Below are positions 1-6,600 of a DNA stretch of 11,413 nucleotides, in pieces. The notes below the pieces were generated by a model. It worked only from the letters and a program-made list of their open reading frames with translations. It made no database searches and was not told the origin of the DNA. The position numbers and the translations under genes are program-made. Source of the stretch: Deltaproteobacteria bacterium (lineage in GTDB: Bacteria; Desulfobacterota; Syntrophia; Syntrophales; UBA2210); the NCBI GenBank assembly GCA_019314085.1, contig JAFCZZ010000032.1, positions 1 through 11,413 on the forward strand. Direction: 5' to 3'. How positions within the stretch are numbered: position 1 is the first letter of the stretch; every line of letters starts with the position of its first letter.

Positions 1-981
1 AGCGGATCTTTTGGGAAAAATTCTTTACATGAAATTCTCAAGAATGAAAAGTATATTGGAATGTTTGTGTTTAACAAGCGCCAGGGAAGGGCGCCGGACG
101 GCAAAAAGAACAACCGGCGCTTAAAACCGAAAGAAGAAAGGATTGTTATACCTGGAGCCATTCCGGCTATCATAGATGAGAACCTGTTTTGGAGGGTTCA
201 GGAAAAAATGTTAAAGAGAAAACAAAACCCCGAAAAAGCCAGGCAGAAGGCGAGAGCTGTTTATTTGTTGACTGGTTTGGTTAAATGTGGTCTCTGCGGA
301 TTCGCTTACATTGGCAATGGAAGCAGTTGGCTGGATGAAAAAGGAGAAAGAAGGCGGATGCATTACTACGAGTGCGGCGCAAGGGACAGAACGAGGACCT
401 GCAGCAACCGGAGAATCAGAAAGCGCGTCCTTGAAGATATTGTCTTAAGCGAGATAGAAACGTCCATATTTGCGCCGGAAGCCAGGCCAATGCTGACTGA
501 AAAAATTTTAGAGTTCTACAAACAACAAAAAGGGAAGGTAAAAACGGAAGCAGATTACCTGAAAAGGGAATACAGGCGGCTTCAAACGGCCATCGGCAAC
601 CTCCTGCGTTTGATAGAGCAGGGAAAGGCCACGGATTCAGTTTTGGAACAGTTAAAACAGAGGGAAGAAGAAGCCGGGTTAATCGGGCGGGAATTGGACC
701 GGCTGGACAAACAGGAATCGCTTGAGATCGGGCGGAAGGAAATAGAAGAATACCTCGACGGCCTGTATAAGCAGTTCAAGGACAGAGAAAACGAGGAACA
801 ATTGAAGTCCCTCGTTCAGCAGTTCGTGGAAAAGGTAACAGTTTTTGAAGAAGAAATTGAAGTTACCTTAAAGATAACTTTGGTTACCGGTGGTGGAGGC
901 GGGCCGTACCTGACGGTAACCAAAGTTGTTAAGTACAGAGTTAGCAAGAATTCTCCTAAACAGATCATTTACATCTGTTGA
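1..981 (+). CDS. Large serine recombinase, C-terminal part (5' end outside window)
   Basis: Site-specific DNA integrase/resolvase of the large serine recombinase family, probably the element's integrase. The frame is open to base 1, so the N-terminal resolvase domain with the catalytic serine lies outside the window; the Met at base 61 is internal. Counting from base 1, the end of the Recombinase domain is visible (ILKNEKYIG at about 12-20, then the PAIIDENLFWRVQ region). A zinc-ribbon domain follows with Cys96, Cys99, Cys125 and Cys134 (KCGLCG and YYECG...TCSN). A long Lys/Glu-rich coiled coil spans about 160-260, and a short beta-rich tail closes the protein. In this family the zinc ribbon and coiled coil contact att DNA and control directionality. 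The 3' end carries GGTAACC-type inverted repeats. The stop TGA (979-981) lies within the -35 box of the next gene's promoter. The family call is firm; the integrase role is inferred from the neighbouring phage genes. Confidence 0.93.
   Translation, partial: SGSFGKNSLHEILKNEKYIGMFVFNKRQGRAPDGKKNNRRLKPKEERIVIPGAIPAIIDENLFWRVQEKMLKRKQNPEKARQKARAVYLLTGLVKCGLCGFAYIGNGSSWLDEKGERRRMHYYECGARDRTRTCSNRRIRKRVLEDIVLSEIETSIFAPEARPMLTEKILEFYKQQKGKVKTEADYLKREYRRLQTAIGNLLRLIEQGKATDSVLEQLKQREEEAGLIGRELDRLDKQESLEIGRKEIEEYLDGLYKQFKDRENEEQLKSLVQQFVEKVTVFEEEIEVTLKITLVTGGGGGPYLTVTKVVKYRVSKNSPKQIIYIC
874..927. repeat. Inverted repeat in recombinase 3' end, one arm repeated at 3593-3608
   Basis: AACTTTGGTTACCG (876-889) and CGGTAACCAAAGTT (914-927) form a perfect 14-bp inverted repeat with a 24-base spacer. 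The left arm, extended to ATAACTTTGGTTACCG (874-889), recurs exactly on the minus strand at 3593-3608. A shorter pair, AAGGTAAC (832-839) and GTTACCTT (862-869), lies just upstream. Part of the similarity comes from repeated Val-Thr codons in the beta-rich tail. The outside copy at the end of the giant gene cannot be explained that way. It could be a recombinase-binding or att-related sequence, an RNA hairpin, or chance. Confidence 0.5.
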
Positions 982-1005
982 CATTTTCTGGATCGTGGAT
1001 ATAAT
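978..1005 (+). promoter_or_regulatory. Consensus sigma-A type promoter
   Basis: TTGACA (978-983), a 16-base spacer and TATAAT (1000-1005): both hexamers match the consensus exactly. The -35 box overlaps the recombinase stop codon. Transcription would start near 1012, giving a very short leader before the TTG start of the 49-aa ORF at 1027, with the G-rich ribosome binding site (1012-1019) almost at the RNA 5' end. Confidence 0.75.
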
Positions 1006-1026
1006 TTGCGCAGGGGGTGATAGATT

Positions 1027-1176
1027 TTGAAAATACACATCAAGAACCAACTTAGCGGCAAAATCGAATTCTGCGCAGGGATGAAAGAGTACGAATTAGA
1101 GCCGGAACAAGAGGTAACTATTGAGGTTGAGGATGAAGACTGTGTTTACCTCGATACGTTCGAGGCCACCAATTAG
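1027..1176 (+). CDS. Small protein of unknown function, 49 aa
   Basis: A short acidic protein beginning MKIHIKNQLSGKIEF and ending with YLDTFEATN. I do not recognise a named family. The start chosen is TTG at 1027, because AGGGGGTGA lies about 8 bases upstream and a consensus promoter sits immediately before it. The sequence looks like alternating beta strands (KIHIKN, GKIEFC, EVTIEVE) with two cysteines (Cys17 and Cys39), suggesting a small compact beta fold; no signal peptide or membrane segment is visible. The gene forms a complete monocistronic unit of about 220 bases with its own promoter and terminator. It overlaps the convergent 61-aa gene by 4 bases at the stop codons. The tight signals argue for a real gene; its function is unknown. 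Confidence 0.72.
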   Translation: MKIHIKNQLSGKIEFCAGMKEYELEPEQEVTIEVEDEDCVYLDTFEATN

Positions 1177-1195
1177 GAGGCCTCTTTCTTTTTTA
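1162..1195 (+). terminator. Rho-independent terminator
   Basis: GAGGCC (1162-1167) pairs with GGCCTC (1179-1184) across an 11-base loop and is followed by a T-rich run (TTTCTTTTTT). It overlaps the last codons of the 49-aa ORF and closes that unit. The minus-strand direction lacks a T-run after the stem, so it probably works only for plus-strand transcripts. Confidence 0.72.
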
Positions 1196-1358
1196 TAAGT
1201 CGATATTCCACTTCACATCTCCCCATCTCCATGTCATTCTCCCAGTCGTAGTGTTTACAATTTCCACAATTTCGCTGTATCGTCGTTTCAAACGGTCGTG
1301 GTTCTAAGTTTCCCTTTGCTTCCCAGAAATCACACGTCCTGCTTTGCAACCTTTGCAA
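1173..1358 (-). CDS. Small cysteine-containing protein of unknown function, 61 aa
   Basis: Begins at TTG (1358) with a strong AAAGGAGGAG ribosome binding site 5 bases upstream, which fixes the start. Four cysteines are present: Cys9 (RTCDFW) and Cys31, Cys34 and Cys48 in NCGNCKHY...GRC. The CxxC pair plus a later Cys suggests a small metal-binding or redox-active knuckle; proteins with a CxNCKHY pattern are common as small hypotheticals in phages and Firmicutes, but I can give no function. It is the last gene of the minus-strand cluster, 49 bases after the amidase stop. A TATAAT (1376-1381 on the minus strand) precedes the ribosome binding site but lacks a convincing -35 box. The stop codon lies within the terminator hairpin of the convergent 49-aa gene. 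Confidence 0.72.
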   Translation of the reverse strand: MQRLQSRTCDFWEAKGNLEPRPFETTIQRNCGNCKHYDWENDMEMGRCEVEYRLIKKKEAS

Positions 1359-1407
1359 CGAAACTCCTCCTTTCTATTATACCTGCCTGGCCCATTCTTC
1401 CCCAAAC

Positions 1408-2098
1408 TCATCCTTGAACGTTCGCAAGCCTCCGCATCATTTCCCATACCTCTTCCCTCGTCGCCGGGTCTTCCGGCCTGGAGCCGTCGGATATGCCTTT
1501 CTCTACTACCCATTGCTGTGCTTTTTTCTGCCAGGTTTTCTCTTGTACACCTAGGAAGGCTAATATCCCGTCCGCAATTGCCCGTGCACACTTCTTCTGA
1601 AACTCTTCTGTTTCCAGCAGAGCCTCTTCCGTAGGATTTGAAATAAATCCACACTCTACCAGTACGGCCGGCATGTGGGTTAGTCTTAAAACTGCCAGGT
1701 GCGGCCTACCTACTATACCTCTATCAGCCAGACCAGTTTCTGTTGCAAGTTTACCTTGAACGATTTTCGCCAGCCTGTGACCTGGCGCACTGGTGGGAAA
1801 GTATAAGACTTCTACACCATGGGCATTTGAATTGGTTGCAGCATTGCAATGTATGCTAATAAATACATCTGAATTAGAAAGGTTTGCGAAGTTAGCGCGC
1901 TCATTGAGGCTTACAAATTTATCGCCGGCACGGGTGTAAACTACCATAACACCCGTATCGCCCAAGTATTTGCCAGTAAACTGGGTTATCTTTAAGGCAA
2001 CATCAGCTTCGTGTAGACCGGAAGGGCCTATTGCTCCTGGGTCAGAACCGCCGTTAGTGACCAGCGTCGAGACATATTACGTGTCTTACAGCTGGCAT
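1408..2098 (-). CDS. N-acetylmuramoyl-L-alanine amidase (Amidase_3 endolysin), frame broken near start
   Basis: Zinc amidase that cuts the bond between MurNAc and L-Ala in peptidoglycan, presumably the phage endolysin. ATG at 2098 follows AAGGAGGTGG (2105-2114) and opens MPAVRHVICLDAGH, but a TAA (2054-2056) follows immediately. The family sequence GGSDPGAIGPSGLHEADVAL resumes in another frame at 2052, so four extra bases (TAAC, 2053-2056), or a net +1 change, disrupt the gene. Restored, it would encode 228 aa with zinc ligands His14, Glu29 and His82 (SIHCN) and catalytic Glu147 (LVECGFISNPTEE). The C-terminal segment, about 184-228, resembles one SLH motif (QWVVEKGISDGSRPEDPATREEV in two pieces: the WVVEKGISDG and DPATREEV parts). 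The only long open piece (1408-1965, possible TTG start) lacks the first two ligands, so it would probably be inactive. A sequencing or assembly error is a real alternative. Confidence 0.88.
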
Positions 2099-2112
2099 TT
2101 TAGACCACCTCC

Positions 2113-2292
2113 TTACTTCCTCGCATCAACGTGACTCTCCCCAAGTATGTAAGCCACTATTGGCACAACAATGGCATAAATATCCTCAACAGACATATCT
2201 AAACCGCAGTAATGATTCAACAGCGGCACAATAACACCAATCAACGCCGCCCACCACTTGCGGGATTTCCATGCCGGTTTGCGTTTATCCAT
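2113..2292 (-). CDS. Small two-helix membrane protein, putative holin, 59 aa
   Basis: ATG at 2292 follows GAGGAGGGGCAAG, and the gene ends at TAA (2113-2115), which is itself part of the amidase ribosome binding site. The basic N-terminus (MDKRKPAWKSRK) is followed by a hydrophobic helix (about 13-27, WWAALIGVIVPLLNH), a short acidic turn, and a second helix (about 38-51, IYAIVVPIVAYILG), ending in a charged tail. This is the size and layout of small class II holins and related two-helix phage lysis proteins. Holins make the membrane permeable or let endolysin out. The gene sits between the peptidase (15-base gap) and the amidase (14-base gap), which supports a lysis role. I recognise no specific named family, so the holin assignment is an inference from topology and position. 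Confidence 0.8.
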   Translation of the reverse strand: MDKRKPAWKSRKWWAALIGVIVPLLNHYCGLDMSVEDIYAIVVPIVAYILGESHVDARK

Positions 2293-2307
2293 TCTTGCCC
2301 CTCCTCT

Positions 2308-3336
2308 CTACATTCTTGTTACTTCATATTCTTTTTTCCCTATACGCAGGGTCACAACTTTGTCGGCATATCGCAGAGTTACCTTATGTGCGTGCTCGTC
2401 CCACCCTATTTCTTTCACCCCAGCAAGATCGGCTAGGCTCCTCAACTCCACCATGGTACGCCCGTTCAGCAAAATCGGCGGTACGTCGAATTCTTTCTTG
2501 GCAGGGGGGATTTTAGGCGTTAGTGGCTTTTCAAATTCGACGGCCCACGCCTCCATAAGCGCAGACACACCACCCAGGTCGTCAAACCTGTATTTAGCAT
2601 AGTGTTCGCACATGCGGTAGAAGCCGTCGAAGCCCCAGCCCCGTCCCCAACTATTGGGCCCTATATTAAAATTAACAAAGATTTGCCCTTTTTCCTGGTG
2701 CTTCATATTTTTGTCATAAGCTAACTGCATAGTGGCGTGGCCACCAGCTATAATGCCTTCCGGCTGGACAATCCATCCGTCGGCCCAGTTAGTCCAGGTC
2801 ACAATAGACCCTATTAGCACCATCTTGCCGGAGGCTATAGCTTGCTGTATTTCGTTCAAAGTATCAACGTTTAAACGCGCATACGCTTTAATCTTATACT
2901 TTTCAGCTTCTCTGTACATTGCGTCCGTAAACTTAGGCTTCGTGTTGCCGGGCAGAGTGGGGCATAAGGCTTCAGGACACATGCCCACCTTGCGCATGAC
3001 TTGCAGTACCGCCCTTAATGTCGTCCCGTCCCGCCCCGGCAGGCCGTCAATCTCCTTTGCTTGCCAGTAAATCCACGCCGGGCTGAACCCGCCTATAGGC
3101 AGCTTACCCATGCTCCAGAAGTACGAATTAGCTGTCCCTGCCCCTGCATACCCGCCGCAGTAAGGGTTCTTATGTTGGTCCATCACAAACGGGAAGTGGT
3201 GTTCTAGAGTAGCTGCTTCTGGTATTTCTACAGAGGGTTCGGTTATCGCTTTAAGTGGCCAGTCTCTTTCATCTGGAAGGGAAGGCTTTATATGCCAGTC
3301 TTTCATCTTGGTATTGACAAGCTTTTCCCAGTCCAT
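2308..3336 (-). CDS. Papain-like (C1) cysteine peptidase with C-terminal stalk-like domain
   Basis: A 342-aa protein starting at ATG 3336 after GGGGAGGTGA. The peptidase domain covers about 15-270. Gln54 and Cys60 (QHKNPYCGGYAG) have the papain oxyanion-Gln to Cys spacing, His200 lies in GGHATMQLAYD, and Asn228 in PNSWGRGWGFDGFY, completing the triad with the typical NSWG signature. The C-terminal part, about 285-340, (PPILLNGRTMVELRSLADL, then strands KVTLRY and KVVTLRIG) resembles the copper amine oxidase N-terminal-like 'stalk' domain found on many Firmicute surface proteins. No signal peptide is visible, fitting release through a holin or virion association rather than Sec export. It starts 4 bases after the XhlA stop and is followed at 15 bases by the holin-like gene, so it belongs to the lysis operon. 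Its substrate is unknown; host envelope proteins or a phage structural protein are possible. Confidence 0.88.
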   Translation of the reverse strand: MDWEKLVNTKMKDWHIKPSLPDERDWPLKAITEPSVEIPEAATLEHHFPFVMDQHKNPYCGGYAGAGTANSYFWSMGKLPIGGFSPAWIYWQAKEIDGLPGRDGTTLRAVLQVMRKVGMCPEALCPTLPGNTKPKFTDAMYREAEKYKIKAYARLNVDTLNEIQQAIASGKMVLIGSIVTWTNWADGWIVQPEGIIAGGHATMQLAYDKNMKHQEKGQIFVNFNIGPNSWGRGWGFDGFYRMCEHYAKYRFDDLGGVSALMEAWAVEFEKPLTPKIPPAKKEFDVPPILLNGRTMVELRSLADLAGVKEIGWDEHAHKVTLRYADKVVTLRIGKKEYEVTRM

Positions 3337-3340
3337 TGTG

Positions 3341-3538
3341 TCACCTCCCCAAACTCATATTTACCAGCAGTAAAACAAGCGACACTATTACACTGCCTAA
3401 AAGCCCTACAAGCCACTGCTGAATTCTATCTATCTTTGCTTCCAACCGCTCAAGGTTTCCATTTTGTTTTTCCTGCCGTTCCTTTAGAGAATCGGTTTCC
3501 GCTTCCAGCGTCGCCACCCGCTCGACCAGTTCAGTCAA
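3341..3538 (-). CDS. xhlA: XhlA-like haemolysin/holin-associated protein, 65 aa
   Basis: A short coiled coil (about 1-40, heptad-like VATLEAETDSLKERQ and LERLEAKIDRIQQ) is followed by one C-terminal membrane helix (WLVGLLGSVIVSLVLLLVNM) and a short basic tail, the standard layout of the XhlA family, which acts with holin and amidase in the lysis of Bacillus-type prophages. I chose TTG at 3538 as start because GAGAGGTGG lies about 5 bases upstream; the in-frame GTG at 3547 falls inside that ribosome binding site and is unlikely to be used. The stop TGA (3341-3343) lies within the ribosome binding site of the peptidase gene, indicating translational coupling. It is the first gene of the lysis cassette. 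Confidence 0.85.
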   Translation of the reverse strand: MTELVERVATLEAETDSLKERQEKQNGNLERLEAKIDRIQQWLVGLLGSVIVSLVLLLVNMSLGR

Positions 3539-3566
3539 CAGAACCACCTCTCTTGTTAAATTTGCA

Positions 3567-3608
3567 TGGTTACTGCACGGCCTGTTGCCATACGGTAACC
3601 AAAGTTAT
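3567..3608. repeat. Hairpin and 16-bp repeat copy at the 3' end of the giant gene
   Basis: TGGTTAC (3567-3573) and GTAACCA (3595-3601) form a 7-bp inverted repeat with a 21-base loop. The right arm is part of CGGTAACCAAAGTTAT (3593-3608), an exact reverse-complement copy of 874-889 in the recombinase gene. The element overlaps the stop codon of the giant protein (3605-3607) and fills most of the gap before xhlA. No T-run follows on the minus strand, so it is not a standard terminator. Confidence 0.5.
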
Positions 3609-6600
3609 TTATTTGCAGCACCTGCTTTTTTAAGGGCTATTTCTGCGATTTTAGCTATGCGCCTGTCAATCCGGTCGAACATTTTCTTCTTCTGCTCCGG
3701 TGTGTACCTGTCCAACGCCTGGATTTCCCTTTTGGCCGCAAAATCCTTGTATAAAACGTTTCTTACTCTTCGCAGATATTTCAAGCGAAGCATATCTTTT
3801 CTTTCATCAGCAGTTAACTTCCTGCCTTTTTTTAATTCTTCTTTAAGCCAGCGCTCCTTTCCTTCCAATTCTTCAACGTAATCGAAAAACCTGTTTACCT
3901 GCTCTCTGCCCACGTTCACTTCGCGGACGCCCAAAGCCCGCTTTACGCTGTAGGGACCTTTGAACAGCCACTCGAAGCCTTTCTGCGGTTCCAGCTCCCT
4001 CGCCGCCCGCACGTACTGAGCGTAAGGAGCGAACCACTGCTGCAATATATAGTTTCTACGCCTTCTTTTATCCTCCGGGGTTCCCTTTAACCTTTCGGGC
4101 ACGATAGGGGCCCCGGTAAACGTGTTCTTGTTCATCGCCGCTTCAATAGGCGCTTTAAAGAACGGGTTAAATAACTGCCAGGATTCTTCAGGTACTGCCC
4201 CTACCGCATTTTTAGCCAGCTCCAGCGCCGCTTCGTCAATGGTTTTCTTTCCCGAAGTAACCTGCCGGGCCAAGTCAGGCACTATCTCCAAACCGAGTAT
4301 TTGAGCAGCTAAATCAGCAGGGGTTTGGAAAGCGACGATAACCGGCCTGCCGTCCGGCGTCTTATAACCCGTTATCAAGTGCGGCATGACCCGGTAATAA
4401 AGCGGCAGCTTTTCTTCCGTATCTTCGAATTTGCTCCAGTTCCACAGGCACATGGCGGCGAACGGCACCACGAATTTAATTACCGCGTCGCTGGGATTGC
4501 GGGTCGCATAGCTTATCCAGTTCTGGAAGTTCCCTGCGTAGAACGTCATAAACGGGAAGAGTATATCGCGCAATACTTCTCTCTGCTCGCTGGTAAGTTT
4601 GCCGTAGTCAACGGCAAATTCACGGGCTACCTTGCCGGCTATTTCTTCTTTGGTCATGCCCGCAGACGCTAACTTTTTAGCGTTAAACATCTTGACCTGC
4701 GGCATTTGGCCCTTGTCGATGCGGTGCAGGTCGGCTATCAGCTTGGCCAGCCTGGGGGTAAGTTCCCGCCTCTCCGACCACAGACTGTAACGCTCAAATG
4801 GATTAATTTTGCGCCCGATGTAGCGCTGCGGCTCCAGTTTCGCCAGGTGGGGGTCGTAGGGCAGACCGCCCCGCCTGGTCATCAGACCGGCTTCCAACAC
4901 CCTCGTATCTTCTGCTAATTGAATTAACCGCTTAAATTCGGGACCGATAACATTCTTCTGCCACTGGGCGGTTGCCTTCCAGCCCTGGGCAAGGTAGAGC
5001 AGCGCCCTTGGGTCCTCGCGGTAGAGGTTCATAACGTCGCCGATGAAGTTCATGGTTTGAAACGGCAAACCTGCGCCCAGCGGCCCCAGGACCCAACCCT
5101 TCCACCAGCGCGTGGCGTCACGGACGGCCATGAAAAGATGGCTCTTTAAATTAGGCTCCCTTAGCCTGAGCAACCGCAGAGCAATTTCTTCCGGCAGCAG
5201 GTAGGTTTTTTTGTACCTGCCGATAGCCGGTTTGGTTTTGAGGGCTTCTTTCATCCTTTCTGCAGCCTCTTCCGGCAACAGCTTTTCGGCAGCAATTTCT
5301 TCCGCAATATCTAAAGCTACCTTTTCTTCTACGGAGGAATCGGGATAAATCTGCCTCCCCGGGTTGTACTGCCAGGCAAGGCAGCGTTCACCGTTAATAT
5401 CATCGTATAGCCGTCCTGGAATCAGCTTGCCTATCTTCTTCTTTTCTTCTTCTGAAAGTTCGGGCCATTTATCGTACCTCTCGGCGATCTTTTCGGCGAA
5501 ATCGTCGGTAGCGTTGTCGATGAAAACCTTCATTAAATGCTTCATCGTAACGCCTGTGTAATCGGTGTCAATATCCCTTACGCTACCTTTGCGCTCCTGG
5601 AGGTAGTACCGGTAAGGTGTTTTAAACCTCCTGGCGATAGCCGGGAAGCGACGGTCGAAGTCGCGGACGTAATCCATTATCCTGTGCGGGAAGTAATGTT
5701 TCCGCCCTTCCGCTTCTTCGGGCACTTTGCCGCGTGCTTTGAGTTCCTCCCAAACTGCCTTCATCAGCCTGTCGTGCGCTTCCAGGGCAAGCCGTATGTT
5801 CTGGTTTAACCTCGGTTCCAGTTCTTTAATTGCCCGCTCAACCTGCTCAAGAGTGATTTTGCGCGGGGCTATTTCCTCGTTTTCCAGGCCCTCCTTCAAG
5901 TCCCGGAGAACAACCATGCGCCTGAATAGCTCAAATTCCTTCGGACTTTCCAGGTGCCCTAGCACCCCCCGCATAGCGTTTAAACCCCACACCTGGGCGT
6001 CGCGGGCCACACCCTGGAATTTTCTCAAATCGTCCACAAACTGCGGGAAATCCTTTAACCGCCACTCATAGACAAAAACGTCTTTAAGCATGTCGCCTAT
6101 ACCTTTAACGACTGCCTTTGCGTGCTCTTTTAAATAGCGGGGCATCCCCCAGGCGTTTAAAACGACCTCCACTTCAGGGTCGGACAGCTTTACTTCGTTT
6201 TTGCTCCTGATTTTATCAATGATGTTGGCTGCAATGTAAGCGCCTTTGTACTTTTCCTGCATTTCGAGTTTAGGAGCGACTTCCTGGTTTAACTCTTTGA
6301 TGGTCTGTTTGATTTTGTCTGCGGCTTTTTCTTCCGATTCGGTTTCTTTAATTTCTGCCTTTTTTAAAATGTCGGTGACCTCTTCCGCCGTTATCTGCTC
6401 AGCTTCTCCGTTTTTAACAATAACAAAACGGCGCCCGTTGTACGGCTCATTTATTTCATATATCTTACTTTCTTCCAACTTGAAAGAAGTGGTTCCGGTT
6501 TTCCCGCTTGAACTCCAGTCTTTTTGGTGAATAGAAACAAACTTCCTTCTAAGTTTATACTTTGGGTCAGTGCCGGTTATCTCAGCAACCCACTCCCTGC

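Noticed and set aside
876..927. The inverted repeat as the integrase att site
   Set aside because: It lies within the recombinase coding sequence, and phage genes continue on its right side, so the element's end is more likely to the left of the window. Kept only as a possible binding or recombination site.
1304..1654. A 116-codon minus-strand frame over the end of the amidase
   Set aside because: It runs across the Amidase_3 catalytic Glu region and SLH-like segment, which are well matched in the other frame. Its protein is Arg/Gly/Cys-rich shadow sequence.
2258..2602. Plus-strand frames over the holin-like gene and peptidase C-terminus
   Set aside because: They lie antisense to genes with clear domains and ribosome binding sites, and show no recognisable protein features.
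3567..3601. A terminator after the giant gene
   Set aside because: There is a 7-bp inverted repeat, but with a 21-base loop and no T-run on the minus strand, so it is listed as a repeat only.
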